Shown here: positions 1-11,067 of the stretch, in pieces
How the letters are laid out: every line of letters starts with the position of its first letter
Position numbering within the stretch: position 1 is the first letter of the stretch
Origin: Acidobacteriota bacterium
GTDB taxonomy: Bacteria; Acidobacteriota; Terriglobia; Acidiferrales; UBA7541
Assembly: GCA_003225295.1 (NCBI GenBank)
Contig: QHYZ01000061.1
Location: 19,914-83,913 of the forward strand
Direction of reading: 5' to 3'
DNA length: 64,000 nt
Translations under genes and position numbers: made by a program
The notes under the pieces: model-generated
Seen by the model: only the letters and a program-made list of their open reading frames with translations
The model's database searches: none
Told to the model about the DNA's origin: nothing

Positions 1-1
1 C

Positions 2-535
2 GCCACCACCGCGGTGGACCAAAAGGTAACCAACCTGGCGACCTCCGTGAAGGCCGAATTGGCCACTAAGGCCAATACTGATGACGTGAACAAGCTGAAC
101 GGGGACGTCACTGGTGTGAGGACCGACCTGGACGCCGCCAAGAACAGCATTCAGATGGCGCGCAGCGAGATGGGCACGCTTATCGCGCGGAACCACGATG
201 AAATCGATCAGCTCCGTCGCATGGGGCAGCGCGATTACTTCGAGTTCACCGTGCAGCGCAAGAGCGGGGCCACTAAGGTCGGCACCATTCAGATCCAATT
301 GAAGGACACCAACACCAGGAAGAACCGCTATACCATCAACGTCCTGGCGGATGACAATAGCTTTGAAAAGAAGGATCGTTCGGTGAACGAACCGATCTTC
401 TTCTACACCGGCGGCACTCGCCAGGCCATCGAGCTGGTGGTCAACAAGGTGACCAAGTCGACCGCCACGGGCTACCTGAGCGTGCCCAAGGCGACCGGAG
501 CAACTTCGGCGAGCACCGCGACACCCGGGCAGTAA
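2..535 (+). CDS. C-terminal part of a coiled-coil protein of unknown function (5' end outside window)
   Basis: The frame is open from the first bases of the window, so the start lies upstream and only about 177 residues are seen. The first ~75 residues are rich in A, K, D, N and L with heptad-like spacing and look like a coiled coil. They are followed by a compact alpha/beta-looking domain (DYFEFTVQRKSG to IELVVNKV) and a Thr/Ala/Ser-rich tail ending in TATPGQ. I do not recognise the family. A strong intrinsic terminator follows about 40 bases after the stop, so this is the last gene of its transcript. An internal GTG at position 14 could be called as a start but has no ribosome binding site, and the coding pattern continues upstream of it. 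Confidence 0.7.
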   Translation, partial: ATTAVDQKVTNLATSVKAELATKANTDDVNKLNGDVTGVRTDLDAAKNSIQMARSEMGTLIARNHDEIDQLRRMGQRDYFEFTVQRKSGATKVGTIQIQLKDTNTRKNRYTINVLADDNSFEKKDRSVNEPIFFYTGGTRQAIELVVNKVTKSTATGYLSVPKATGATSASTATPGQ

Positions 536-577
536 GCGAGTTCCGTTAGCAGGGCACCGATTCCTTGCACACAGAAA

Positions 578-617
578 GAAAGGGGAGGATTGCAGAGAGA
601 ATCCTCCCCTTTTTTTG
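578..617 (+). terminator. Rho-independent terminator
   Basis: A 13-bp perfect stem (AAAGGGGAGGATT paired with AATCCTCCCCTTT) with a short loop runs into a T tract. It sits about 40 bases after the stop of the first gene. Confidence 0.93.
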
Positions 618-761
618 TTGCTGTTCAACCGGGAATAAAAACACTCCGCAGCAGGTCTTAGACAAGAGTAGGAAGGGTCTGGACACTGGAGCGCTCCTGT
701 GACAAGCTAATAGGCGGCCCAGGGGATCAAAAACCGCAATGGAGTTCTGGAGGGGGAAATC

Positions 762-1091
762 ATGAAAGTACGATTTGCAGTGGCAATGGCAGCAACGCTT
801 CTCGCCGGGGCAGTCGGGATGGCGGCCGAGGGCTCATGGACCGGCTGGATTTCGGACAGCCAGTGCGGAGTAAAGGGCGCAAACGACAAGGCCGGTGAGT
901 GCACGACCAAGTGCGTCAAGGAACATGGCGCCAAGTACGTGTTCGTGAACGACGCCGACAAGAAGGTGTACGTCGTTGATGCGCAGGACAAGGTGGCGGC
1001 CCATGCCGGCCATCACGTGGCCGTAAAGGGCACAGTAGATGGCGAAACGCTAAAGCTGGACAGTATCGACATGGCCCCGGCAACCAAGTAA
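762..1091 (+). CDS. Small exported protein, DUF5818-like
   Basis: A 109-residue protein with a clear Sec signal peptide (MKVRFAVAMAATLLAGAVGMAA), so the mature part of about 87 residues is periplasmic or secreted. The mature domain starts WTGWISDSQCG and has three cysteines (SQCG, ECTTKC) that could form a disulfide or bind metal. It ends in a short beta-rich region (HHVAVKGTVDGETLKLDSI) like an OB-type barrel. Small proteins of this layout are common and multicopy in Acidobacteriota, and the resemblance to DUF5818 is from memory of the family. Function is unknown. The start has a good GGAGG site (gagggggaaatc before ATG). A strong terminator follows, so it is probably a single-gene transcript. 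Confidence 0.8.
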   Translation: MKVRFAVAMAATLLAGAVGMAAEGSWTGWISDSQCGVKGANDKAGECTTKCVKEHGAKYVFVNDADKKVYVVDAQDKVAAHAGHHVAVKGTVDGETLKLDSIDMAPATK

Positions 1092-1109
1092 GTCTTGGTC
1101 AGTTTTTTC

Positions 1110-1146
1110 AAAACGGGCGTCCCGACGGGGACGCCCGTTTTGTTTT
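1110..1146 (+). terminator. Rho-independent terminator
   Basis: A 14-bp perfect stem (AAAACGGGCGTCCC, loop GACG, GGGACGCCCGTTTT) followed by TGTTTT. It closes the small exported protein gene and lies just before nagA. Confidence 0.93.
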
Positions 1147-1183
1147 GTGCTGCGAAGTATTTCCGCTACGATGTTGTGCTGCG

Positions 1184-2350
1184 ATGCTGACGATTCTCAT
1201 TCACGCCGGGCGTGCGCTAACCCCCACCACAGAAATCAACGACGCGGGCATCCTGGTTCGCGAAGATACCATTGCGGCCATCGGACCACGCTCGGGGATG
1301 ACCTTGCCCGCGGGGGCGCTGGAAATCCGGGCCACCGACCAGACCGCCATTCCCGGCTTCATCGACCTGCACATCCACGGGGCCGGCGGCCACGACGTCA
1401 TGGAGGGAACCGGCCCCGCGTTGCGCTCCATCACCCGCAAAGTCTCGGAACATGGCACGACTTCCCTGGTCGCCACTACGGTAACCGCCAGTACGGAGGA
1501 AACCCTGCGGGCCATCGAGGGAATCACCGGCTACATCGGGCAGCAACATCAGACGGATGAACCCCGCGCGGAGATCCTGGGAATCCATTTCGAGGGGCCC
1601 TTCATCAGCAAGGAGCGTCGCGGCGTTCATCCCTCGGAATGGATTCAGCTGCCGTCGGCCGCGACGCTCGGCCGCTTCCTCAAGGCCGCAGCGGGAAATG
1701 CCCGGATTCTGACCATCGCTCCGGAAGTGCTGGGGGCCGCCCCGTGCATCGACGCTGCGCGAGAAGCCGGCCTGGTCGTTTCGATGGGGCATACCGACGC
1801 AACTTACGAGCAGGCTCGTGCGGCCATGGCCCGGGGGGCGCGCAGCGCTACTCACGTCTACAACGCCATGCGACCGTTTTCGCATCGCGATCCGGGCGTC
1901 ATCGGCGCCGTGCTGACTGCGCCGGAAGTCAATGCCGAGCTGATCGCCGACGGCGTGCATGTCGAGGAAGGCGCCATGAAACTGCTTCTGCTAGCCAAAG
2001 GAGCCGCACACGTCACTCTGGTGAGCGACGGCCTCTCCGCCACCGGGATGCCGGATGGCAAGTACTCTCTCGGCGGCTTCGAAGTGACCGTCAGCGGCGG
2101 CGTCTGCCGGAATGCCGAAGGTATCCTGGCGGGCAGCACGCTGACGCTGGACCGCGCGCTGCGAAATATCGTGGCGCTGGGGGCCTCTTTGCCAGACGCC
2201 GTGCGCATGCTGACGCTAAATCCCGCCGCCTTGCTGGGGATAGAATTCAAAAAAGGTTCACTGCGCGTGGGGGCGGATGCGGATATTTTGTTGCTCGATC
2301 GAGACTTGCATCTAGCAAGAGTCTGGGCCCGAGGTGTTGCGCTGAACTAG
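1184..2350 (+). CDS. nagA: N-acetylglucosamine-6-phosphate deacetylase
   Basis: Cytoplasmic amidohydrolase that converts GlcNAc-6-phosphate to glucosamine-6-phosphate and acetate, in amino-sugar and peptidoglycan recycling. At 388 residues it has the normal family length. Visible motifs are the HxH pair (DLHIHGAGG, H63 and H65), the metal-binding glutamate in GIHFEGPFIS (E137), GHTDATYEQ, THVYNAM and the catalytic-aspartate region VSDGLSATG. The ATG at 1184 is chosen because the protein should begin MLTILIHAGRA. An in-frame TTG 39 bases upstream overlaps the preceding terminator. No strong ribosome binding site is visible. The 3' end overlaps the convergent glutaredoxin gene by 4 bases. No other nag genes are nearby. 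Confidence 0.93.
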   Translation: MLTILIHAGRALTPTTEINDAGILVREDTIAAIGPRSGMTLPAGALEIRATDQTAIPGFIDLHIHGAGGHDVMEGTGPALRSITRKVSEHGTTSLVATTVTASTEETLRAIEGITGYIGQQHQTDEPRAEILGIHFEGPFISKERRGVHPSEWIQLPSAATLGRFLKAAAGNARILTIAPEVLGAAPCIDAAREAGLVVSMGHTDATYEQARAAMARGARSATHVYNAMRPFSHRDPGVIGAVLTAPEVNAELIADGVHVEEGAMKLLLLAKGAAHVTLVSDGLSATGMPDGKYSLGGFEVTVSGGVCRNAEGILAGSTLTLDRALRNIVALGASLPDAVRMLTLNPAALLGIEFKKGSLRVGADADILLLDRDLHLARVWARGVALN

Positions 2351-2601
2351 GGATTCAGCGGAATGTTGAGTTCCTCGGCGAGTTGCTGGGCATCGAAAGG
2401 GCTGCAGGTGAAATAGCGCCCGCCGACTTCCAGCGTGGGAACGGTGCGCTTGCCGTGATTGGCCTGGATGACGATGGCTTCCCCCGACGGATCTTCTTCG
2501 ATATCCACCTCGCGGAAATCGACGCCGCGCTCCTTCAAGAAGGATTTTGCGCGGCGGCAATCGGGGCACCAAGTGGTGCTGTAAATGGTGATAGCTTCCA
2601 T
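2347..2601 (-). CDS. Glutaredoxin-like (NrdH/mycoredoxin-type) protein
   Basis: An 84-residue thioredoxin-fold protein with the redox motif C12-P-D-C15 after a beta strand (EAITIYSTTW), the cis-proline segment TVPTLEVGG, and a C-terminal helix. Length and layout match small glutaredoxins of the NrdH, mycoredoxin or YruB type that reduce disulfides in the cytoplasm. CPDC instead of CPYC makes a mycoredoxin-like or NrdH-like role plausible, but the electron donor cannot be read from the sequence. It lies 73 bases downstream of atpC on the same strand and may be read through from the atp operon. It is convergent with nagA, overlapping it by 4 bases. Confidence 0.88.
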   Translation of the reverse strand: MEAITIYSTTWCPDCRRAKSFLKERGVDFREVDIEEDPSGEAIVIQANHGKRTVPTLEVGGRYFTCSPFDAQQLAEELNIPLNP

Positions 2602-2674
2602 GTTCTCGTCACTTGCAGCTGATTAGATGCGGGCCGCAGCGCGAAGTCGCACCGAGCGCGGTCGGCGAAGCGGC

Positions 2675-3112
2675 TCAAGAGCCGGCCACCAGAGCGCTGC
2701 GCTGCTTGGTGGCAACCTGGATGCGGATCAAGGCACGCTGCAGCGCAACGTTGGCGCGGTCCCAATCGATATTTGGATCGTTCGAGGCCAGGCGCTTCTC
2801 GGCACGAGCCAGCGCATCTTTGGCGCGCTGCAAATCGATTTCTTCGGCGCGCTCGGCGGTTTCGGCGAGAACCGTTAAGCGATCCGCAAGAACCTCGGCA
2901 AATCCCTGAACAACCGCGAGATGCGCACTCTCCTTGCCGCCAAGATGGTGATAGCGGAGTTCGCCGATCCCCAGTTCGGTGATGAGCGGTGCGTGCCCGG
3001 GGAGGACGCCGAGATAGCCGTTCTCCCCCGGAAGCTGCACTTCCACGACTTTCTCGCGGAGCAATTGCTTCTCCGGGGTGACGATCACCAGTTCGATGGC
3101 GTCGGGCAGCAT
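2675..3112 (-). CDS. atpC: ATP synthase F1 epsilon subunit
   Basis: 145 residues. The N-terminal beta-sandwich domain (IELVIVTPEKQLL, PGENGYLGVLPGHAPLIT) is followed by the two-helix C-terminal domain rich in Ala, Arg and Glu, as in full-length epsilon subunits that can inhibit the enzyme by extending the helices. Last gene of the atp operon, 8 bases after atpD. Confidence 0.96.
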   Translation of the reverse strand: MLPDAIELVIVTPEKQLLREKVVEVQLPGENGYLGVLPGHAPLITELGIGELRYHHLGGKESAHLAVVQGFAEVLADRLTVLAETAERAEEIDLQRAKDALARAEKRLASNDPNIDWDRANVALQRALIRIQVATKQRSALVAGS

Positions 3113-3120
3113 TTTTCGTT

Positions 3121-5453
<2,333 letters not shown>

Positions 5454-5462
5454 GGTTATCCG

Positions 5463-7004
5463 TTAAGCGCCGGTCCTCACTTCGGCGACCGCAGCCGTGA
5501 ATCGTTCCTTGAAGGCGTCCACTGCCGTCTTGACTTCCGCCCGGATGGCGTCGTCAAGAGCCTTTTTCGCCGCGATGTTCTTGAGGATGGAGGGATAGTT
5601 GGTTTCGACGAACTGCAGGAACTCGCTCTCAAAGCGGCGAACTTCCCCTACCGGCACAGCGTCCAGCGAGCCACTGGCCGCAACGTAGAGACTGAGCACC
5701 TGTTTTTCCACCAGCAGCGGCACGTACTGATCCTGCTTCAGGATTTCCGTGAGCCGCTGGCCGCGGGCCAGCTGACCCTGGGTCACCTTATCAAGCTGGT
5801 CGGAGCCAAACTGCGCGAAGGCCGCGAGCTCGCGATACTGGGCCATGTCGAGACGCAGCGAACCAGCCACCTGCCGCATGGCTTTGATCTGCGCGTTGCC
5901 CCCGACCCGGCTGACCGAGATACCGACGTTAATGGCGGGACGAATCCCGGCATTGAAAAGGTCCGCCTCAAGATAAATCTGCCCGTCGGTAATGGAAATC
6001 ACGTTGGTGGGAATGTAGGCGGAGACGTCGCCGGCCTGCGTCTCAATGACCGGCAGCGAAGTGAGCGAGCCGCCTCCGAGCTTGTCATTCAGTTTTGCGG
6101 CGCGTTCCAGTAAGCGGGAGTGCAGATAGAACACGTCGCCAGGGAAGGCCTCGCGTCCCGGAGGGCGCCGCAGCAGCAAGGAAATTTCGCGGTAGGCCTG
6201 CGCGTGCTTGGAAAGATCGTCGTAGAAGGTCACGGCATGCCGCTTGGTGTCGCGGAAGAATTCGCCCATGGCGCACGCGGCGTAAGGCGCGATGTACTGA
6301 AGCGAAGCCGGCTCGGCTGCCGAGGAAGTAACGACAATGGTGTAGTCCATCGCTCCGGCGTCGGTAAGGGTCTTCACCACCTGCGCAATCGTCGAGCGCT
6401 TCTGCCCGATGCCGCAATAAATGCAAATTATGTCGCCGCCCTTTTGATTGATGATGGTGTCGAGAATGACCGCGGTTTTTCCGGTCTGGCGGTCTCCGAT
6501 GATCAGCTCGCGCTGTCCACGGCCGATCGGAATCATGCTGTCGATGGCCTTGATGCCGGTCTGCAACGGCTCACGGACTGGCTGGCGATCCAGCACGCCC
6601 GGTGCGATGCGCTCCAGCGCGTTGCGCTGCTTGGTGGCGATCCCGCCCTTGCCGTCCACCGGCTGCCCCAGCGGATTGACCACCCGGCCGACCAGCGCTT
6701 CGCCCACCGGGACGGACATAATCGTGTTGGTGCGCTTGACGACGTCGCCTTCCTTCAGCTCCTGCGATTCTCCGAGCAGCACCACACCGACTTCTTCCTC
6801 TTCAAGGTTGAGCGCGATGCCGAAAACGTTATGCGGGAAAGCGAGCATTTCGCCGGCCATGACCTTCTCCAAGCCATGCACGCGCGCAATACCGTCGCCG
6901 ACGCTGATGACCGCGCCGACTTCATCGACCGAGACGGTCTGTTCGTAGTTCTCAATCTGCTCACGCAGAATCTTGCTGATTTCGTCGGCCTTGATATTCG
7001 CCAT
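5463..7004 (-). CDS. atpA: ATP synthase F1 alpha subunit
   Basis: 513 residues from the ATG at 7004 ([20 protein letters not shown]), the usual size. Non-catalytic nucleotide-binding subunit with Walker A GDRQTGKT at residues 170-177, the arginine-finger region further on, and [14 protein letters not shown]. The same frame extends 63 codons upstream to 7193 but that part overlaps atpH and has no family similarity, so the internal ATG is the start. There is a 73-base gap between atpH and this start, the largest in the operon. Confidence 0.97.
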   Translation of the reverse strand: MANIKADEISKILREQIENYEQTVSVDEVGAVISVGDGIARVHGLEKVMAGEMLAFPHNVFGIALNLEEEEVGVVLLGESQELKEGDVVKRTNTIMSVPVGEALVGRVVNPLGQPVDGKGGIATKQRNALERIAPGVLDRQPVREPLQTGIKAIDSMIPIGRGQRELIIGDRQTGKTAVILDTIINQKGGDIICIYCGIGQKRSTIAQVVKTLTDAGAMDYTIVVTSSAAEPASLQYIAPYAACAMGEFFRDTKRHAVTFYDDLSKHAQAYREISLLLRRPPGREAFPGDVFYLHSRLLERAAKLNDKLGGGSLTSLPVIETQAGDVSAYIPTNVISITDGQIYLEADLFNAGIRPAINVGISVSRVGGNAQIKAMRQVAGSLRLDMAQYRELAAFAQFGSDQLDKVTQGQLARGQRLTEILKQDQYVPLLVEKQVLSLYVAASGSLDAVPVGEVRRFESEFLQFVETNYPSILKNIAAKKALDDAIRAEVKTAVDAFKERFTAAVAEVRTGA

Positions 7005-7077
7005 GCCCGCTCCGTTCGCTGAACCCTCTGAATCTTTCGCCGGGGACGCGGCACCGCCCTCCCCGGAAAAACCTGGC

Positions 7078-7614
7078 TTACTCGGCCGCCAGGCGCGCGC
7101 GCATCTCCTGCAGCCGGCTGCGCAACGAGCCATCGTAAATGGTGTCCCCGATTCGTACCACCGCGCCTCCCAGTAAGGCCGGATCAAGCGCATACTTTGT
7201 TTCCACCTGTTTGCCCGTCATCCGCGCCAACGTGGCGGCTATCTCTTTCTTTTGCCCCGCGCTCAATTCGACGGCGGAAGAAACCTGCGCTTCGGCAACT
7301 CCCTGCCGCTGCCGCATCACTTGATGAAACGCGGCGATAGCCTCGGGAATCAGCTGCGTGCGCCGGTGGTCCGTGAGCACCAAGAGAAAATTGCGAATGA
7401 TCTTGCTGGCGCCCAGCCGGGCCACGATCTTTTCGATGACCGCGTGCTTGGCTTCCATGCTCACCGCCGGGCTGGCCAGAAAGGTGCGCAGCTCGGCGGA
7501 TTGCGCGTAGGCAGCGGCAAACTCGTGAAGCTGCCTGGCCGCCGGCTCGCCGGCGCCCTGAGCCAGGGCGATGTCCGCCATGGCATTGGCGTACTGCAGG
7601 CTCGCGGATTTCAA
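7078..7614 (-). CDS. atpH: ATP synthase F1 delta subunit
   Basis: 178 residues. Peripheral-stalk OSCP-type subunit connecting b/b' to the top of alpha3beta3. Recognisable by the N-terminal helical domain ([35 protein letters not shown]) and the C-terminal strand-helix region with [32 protein letters not shown]. Its start overlaps the atpF stop by 4 bases (ATGA), which indicates translational coupling. Confidence 0.95.
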   Translation of the reverse strand: MKSASLQYANAMADIALAQGAGEPAARQLHEFAAAYAQSAELRTFLASPAVSMEAKHAVIEKIVARLGASKIIRNFLLVLTDHRRTQLIPEAIAAFHQVMRQRQGVAEAQVSSAVELSAGQKKEIAATLARMTGKQVETKYALDPALLGGAVVRIGDTIYDGSLRSRLQEMRARLAAE

Positions 7615-8195
7615 TTGGGCCTGCCTTCCAGACTGTTCACAAAGTTGCTGATGAGCGATTCCTGCGTCTTGGGAGTGAGCTGCATGGCAAGGAGTGTTTC
7701 CGCGCCATCGACGGCGAGATGTGCGGCCAGCGCTTTCAGCTCCAGGCGCGCAGCGCGTTCCGCAGCTTCGATTTCAGTCTTTGCGGCAGCGGCGATTTTC
7801 TGTGCGTCGGTCTCGGTAGCGGCGCGCAGGCGCTGCAGTTCGGCGGCGGATTCGCGTTCGAGGGAAGCGCGGAGTTCCGCGACTTCCTTCTCTAGATTCG
7901 CGAGCTTGGCTTCCGCTTCGCGTAGCTCGGCGTCAGCGGCGGCTTTGGCGCTGGCGGCATTTTTGATTGCCGAGCTAATGGCATCCGCTTTTTTTCGGAA
8001 TACCGGCGGAAGCAATTTTCCGAAGACCCAAACAATCACGCCGGCAACGATCGAAAAGTTGATCCACTTGAAGATTTCCGTGGCGCGCCCGACAGCCGCG
8101 TGGTCGGCTTCGTCAGCGGCACGCAAGCACACCGCCAGAAAGAGCGACACCACGACAACACCTGCGGAAACCAGAACAAAGCGATTTCGCGTCAT
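7611..8195 (-). CDS. atpF: ATP synthase F0 b subunit
   Basis: 194 residues. It has two hydrophobic segments, an N-terminal one at about residues 6-26 (VLVSAGVVVVSLFLAVCL) that may be a cleaved signal sequence, and the usual b-subunit membrane anchor (INFSIVAGVIVWVFGKLLPPVF). A long charged coiled coil follows (residues ~70-160) and then the delta-binding end. A b subunit with an extra leading hydrophobic segment is known in some delta-proteobacterial and acidobacterial operons. It overlaps atpH and the upstream b'-type gene by 4 bases each. Confidence 0.92.
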   Translation of the reverse strand: MTRNRFVLVSAGVVVVSLFLAVCLRAADEADHAAVGRATEIFKWINFSIVAGVIVWVFGKLLPPVFRKKADAISSAIKNAASAKAAADAELREAEAKLANLEKEVAELRASLERESAAELQRLRAATETDAQKIAAAAKTEIEAAERAARLELKALAAHLAVDGAETLLAMQLTPKTQESLISNFVNSLEGRPN

Positions 8196-8668
8196 CGAGC
8201 CTCTCTCGCGGGAGCGCCGGGACGCGGTGGAGCTTCGAGGATGCGGCGCGCGATTTCGGCGGAAAGCTGAGCGACGGTGGCTTGGACGTCGCGGCGAGCA
8301 GCGGCAAGTTCGGCCGCCACGCGCACTTTAGCGGCGCTGACCTCGCCCGCGGCTTTGCGGCGCGCCTCCTTGATCTCGGCAGCGCGCTCCTCAAGAACTC
8401 TCCGGCGTGCAGCCTCCTGCTCGGCATACACCCCTCCGCGCGCCTGCTCGAGGGCCTGTTGATACTGCTTGACCTTCCTGTTAGCAGCCGCTTGGGCAGC
8501 TACACTAGACTGGTCGGCGCCCACCGTGCGGGAATCGCGCTCGGCCATCACCTGGAGCAAGGGTTTGAAAAAAAGTGCCCGTAAGATGAAGTAAAAAAGG
8601 AGGATAGTCAGGACCGTGGGCACAGCCTGAAGGAACAGTTCGCCTAGCTGGTGAACAATCGCTTGCAT
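8192..8668 (-). CDS. ATP synthase F0 b'-type subunit
   Basis: 158 residues. One N-terminal membrane helix (AVPTVLTILLFYFILRALFF), then an uninterrupted Ala/Arg/Glu-rich coiled coil. This is the second, divergent b-type stalk subunit, so the peripheral stalk is probably a b/b' heterodimer rather than b2. First gene of the operon, with a promoter about 100 bases upstream. It overlaps the next b gene by ATGA. The genes for subunits a (atpB) and c (atpE), which usually precede the b genes, are absent; the next gene upstream is an AraC regulator. Confidence 0.9.
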   Translation of the reverse strand: MQAIVHQLGELFLQAVPTVLTILLFYFILRALFFKPLLQVMAERDSRTVGADQSSVAAQAAANRKVKQYQQALEQARGGVYAEQEAARRRVLEERAAEIKEARRKAAGEVSAAKVRVAAELAAARRDVQATVAQLSAEIARRILEAPPRPGAPAREAR

Positions 8669-8769
8669 TTAGAAATGGTGTCGCCTAAATCTCAGGTTGG
8701 CAGCCGCGCCGCGCCTCCCACCCCTTGGGGGCCTACGGCGGGCCTAACGCTGCCGTCTAGAAACAATAT

Positions 8770-8799
8770 TTTATAGCACCCACAGCGGCTTTCCGTCAA
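8770..8799 (-). promoter_or_regulatory. Sigma-70-type promoter of the atp operon
   Basis: On the minus strand a -35 TTGACG (8794-8799), an 18-base spacer and a -10 TATAAA (8770-8775). Transcription would start near 8763, giving a leader of about 95 bases before the b' gene. It lies in the gap after the AraC stop. Confidence 0.6.
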
Positions 8800-8822
8800 C
8801 GTGACACCGGGCACAAATGTCG

Positions 8823-9632
8823 TCAACTGGCCAGACGGCGGTTCCGGCCGTCTTCGCTTTCCAAGTATCGCTTCGGCGTTGTCCCCAGTTGTTTGCGAAA
8901 CATCGCTATGAACGCACTAGGGCTGTTATATCCAGCCTCGAGAGCGGCGGCGGTCACTTTTTCCCCGGAGGCCAGCAGCTGCAAAGCATGCAGCAGACGA
9001 AGCTGCTGCCGCCATTGGCCGAAATGCATTCCTGTTTCCTCAAGGAATACGCGCTGTATCGTTCTCTTACTCGCGCCGCAGTCCGCGCACAGCTTTTCCA
9101 GCGTTCGGTGGTCCGCAGGATCGGCAAGCAGAGTTCTTACCACCCGCATGGCCCGGGAATCCGACGGATGCGGCAACTGGAGCGGAACGGACTCCACGGA
9201 CTTTAATTGCTCGACAATGATTCCGACAATGCGTCGCTCCCCCGCAGTTCTCTTCTGCAATTTCTTAAGCTTGCAGGCATAGAGAATTAGCTCCCTGAGG
9301 AGCGACGATACATTCATGACCAAACATTTCCCGCGAAACGCCCGACAGAGCTTCGGCAGGAAGTACAGAGTTCTCATGGAAACCTGCCCCGACATGGCCA
9401 CCGAGTGCGGGGTATTCGCGGGAATCCAGACCGCGCGCAGCGGCGGCACTACCCAAACGCCCTGCTTGGTCGACAGGGTCATCACCCCTTCTGACGCGAA
9501 GAGCAGTTGGTCTTCCGGATGGGAGTGCTCCGGGATCACCTGGCCGTCGTCGAAGTCGGCAGACACACTGGCAATTTCCGCGCGGGGACGACCGTTTGCA
9601 TCGCACAGGACGCTCTGACACTTATGCGACAT
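8823..9632 (-). CDS. AraC-family transcriptional regulator with cupin N-terminal domain (NimR/YeaM-like)
   Basis: 269 residues. The N-terminal cupin-type sensing domain (IPEHSHPEDQLLFASEGVM and WIPANTPHSV) is followed by two helix-turn-helix motifs of the AraC/XylS type at the C-terminus (TLEKLCADCGASKRTIQRVF and VTAAALEAGYNSPSAFIAMF), ending GTTPKRYL. The layout matches the NimR/YeaM group, which often controls a divergent efflux or metabolic gene. Here it is divergent from a VOC-family gene with an 80-base shared promoter region, so that gene is the likely target. Effector unknown. Confidence 0.9.
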   Translation of the reverse strand: MSHKCQSVLCDANGRPRAEIASVSADFDDGQVIPEHSHPEDQLLFASEGVMTLSTKQGVWVVPPLRAVWIPANTPHSVAMSGQVSMRTLYFLPKLCRAFRGKCLVMNVSSLLRELILYACKLKKLQKRTAGERRIVGIIVEQLKSVESVPLQLPHPSDSRAMRVVRTLLADPADHRTLEKLCADCGASKRTIQRVFLEETGMHFGQWRQQLRLLHALQLLASGEKVTAAALEAGYNSPSAFIAMFRKQLGTTPKRYLESEDGRNRRLAS

Positions 9633-9712
9633 TTCTTGTCACAATAACGAGAGAAATTGGAGCTGACAAGTGCTATTCCTGAAAACCGAAGCAAGCCTTC
9701 AAGGGGAGGTGG

Positions 9713-10090
9713 ATGATGCTGGCCTCAGGGAAGATGGTTGGCTTTGTACCCACAACGGATTACCACCAGGCGCGGGCCTTCTATGAAGGCAAGTTGGAAT
9801 TCGATTTTGTGAGCCTCGATCAATACGCGCTGGTGGTGAGCGTCGGCGGTCACCGCATTCGCATTGCAAAAGTACCGAATTTCACGCCACTCGAGGGCAC
9901 CATCCTGGGATGGGAAGTTAACAACATTCGCTCCATCGTCACTTGGCTCCGGGAGCGAAGCGTTTCCCTGGAAAAATATCCCTTCGTCGAAGATCGCCAA
10001 GGCATTTGGACCACTCCCACTGGTGACCAGGTGGCTTGGTTCAAAGATCCAGACGGCAACATCCTCTCCGTTAGCCAGCATCATTCGTGA
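9713..10090 (+). CDS. VOC-superfamily (glyoxalase/bleomycin-resistance fold) protein
   Basis: 125 residues with one full VOC repeat: GFVPTTDYHQARAFYEGKLEFDF at the start, a middle helix (WEVNNIRSIVTWLRERSV) and the closing motif WFKDPDGNILSVSQH. Members include isomerases, dioxygenases and drug-binding proteins. The usual metal ligands are not all obvious (no clear N-terminal His), so catalysis is uncertain. The start has a strong site (AAGGGGAGG). Divergently transcribed from the AraC-type regulator. Two consecutive ATG codons are possible starts. Confidence 0.87.
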   Translation: MMLASGKMVGFVPTTDYHQARAFYEGKLEFDFVSLDQYALVVSVGGHRIRIAKVPNFTPLEGTILGWEVNNIRSIVTWLRERSVSLEKYPFVEDRQGIWTTPTGDQVAWFKDPDGNILSVSQHHS

Positions 10091-10212
10091 AACGAAAATG
10101 CGCTAAACGGGAACGGCCCAAAAGAGGTTCAGACCAGACGCGCACTAGCTCCCAGAAGATCGCAACTGACTGGCTACCCGCCCTATCACAGAAAGACCCC
10201 CTTGGATCGCTT

Positions 10213-10902
10213 TTACTGACGAGTTTCGGCGGGGCTGGGGACGTCGTACACGTAGCGGATGACCAGCGGCGTGTTGTTGCGGCCGGTGGTCATGTGCAGC
10301 GTTTCGTAAAGTTGTCGGCCATCATAGGACAATTCGAAGGTGCGGCTCATTTTGCCCCCGCGGGGATTCTTTTCGTCGGTGACCAGGCGGTTGCCGTCCC
10401 ATTTGGCGGCCATCTCCTGATAGTTTTCATCTTTGGATTTCTGCAATTTCCGCCCGTCGGTCAGGAACGCCCGTTTGCGGTCCCGCTCATCCACTAGATC
10501 GACCTCCGCGCCGGTCATCGAGAGCGTGATCGCTTTCGCCGGCGTGAAGAGTTCGTGCATCTTCTGCCGCTCTTCATCACTTTCTCCGCCGCGCCCGCCA
10601 TAGCCTCCGCGACCTCCGCCAGGATATCCACCGCCCATGCCGCGCCCACTACCTCGGCCTGCGCCGCTCGAATCTGGTCTCCTCTTGCGCGGGTCGTCGC
10701 TATCGTCGGGATTGAGCTTCCAGGCGCCCAGAATCGTTGTGCGCGGCGGCGGCTCCTGGGGCTTCTTGGCTGCGGAAGCGGTACCAGGCTGAGGCTGCGC
10801 TGCGGGGAGCGGCCCAGGGGGCGCTTGTCGGTATACCGCGACAGGAACCACCAGGATGAGTCCAGCGAAAACGGTCCAGGATGGCAGCTTAGAGAAGAAC
10901 AT
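10213..10902 (-). CDS. Exported protein of unknown function with glycine-rich linker
   Basis: About 229 residues from the ATG at 10902 (MFFSKLPSWTVFAGLILVVPVAVY). A TTG 21 bases upstream, preceded closely by GAGGAG, is an alternative start. A signal or anchor segment of about 20 residues is followed by a Pro/Ala-rich stretch, then LGAWKLNPDDSDDPRKRR, a Gly/Arg-rich low-complexity linker (GRGMGGGYPGGGRGGYGGRG) and a C-terminal beta-rich domain (ITLSMTGAEVDLVDERDRKR, NRLVTDEKNPRGGKMSRTFELSYDGRQLYETL). The WKLN start and the 'FELS-DG-LYET' end resemble lipocalin-like exported proteins common in Acidobacteriota. No catalytic residues are evident. Convergent with the VOC gene. Confidence 0.75.
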   Translation of the reverse strand: MFFSKLPSWTVFAGLILVVPVAVYRQAPPGPLPAAQPQPGTASAAKKPQEPPPRTTILGAWKLNPDDSDDPRKRRPDSSGAGRGSGRGMGGGYPGGGRGGYGGRGGESDEERQKMHELFTPAKAITLSMTGAEVDLVDERDRKRAFLTDGRKLQKSKDENYQEMAAKWDGNRLVTDEKNPRGGKMSRTFELSYDGRQLYETLHMTTGRNNTPLVIRYVYDVPSPAETRQ

Positions 10903-11067
10903 GGCTTTGCTACTCAAATCCAAGACTCCTCGAACAACGTCCTACTATATTCCCCGCCCGGGAGAAAAGAGTTCCCACAACCTCTAGCGGGTGTGGCTGG
11001 CTCAGTTTTGCCGAAATGGCAGTATGCTGTTCTCTTGAGAGAGTCACTCCCACGGCTCGGTCCACCA

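Noticed and set aside
10555..11067. Extension of the ADP-ribosylglycohydrolase frame.
   Set aside because: Overlaps the opposite-strand exported-protein gene and lacks similarity; the domain starts just after the ATG at 11068.
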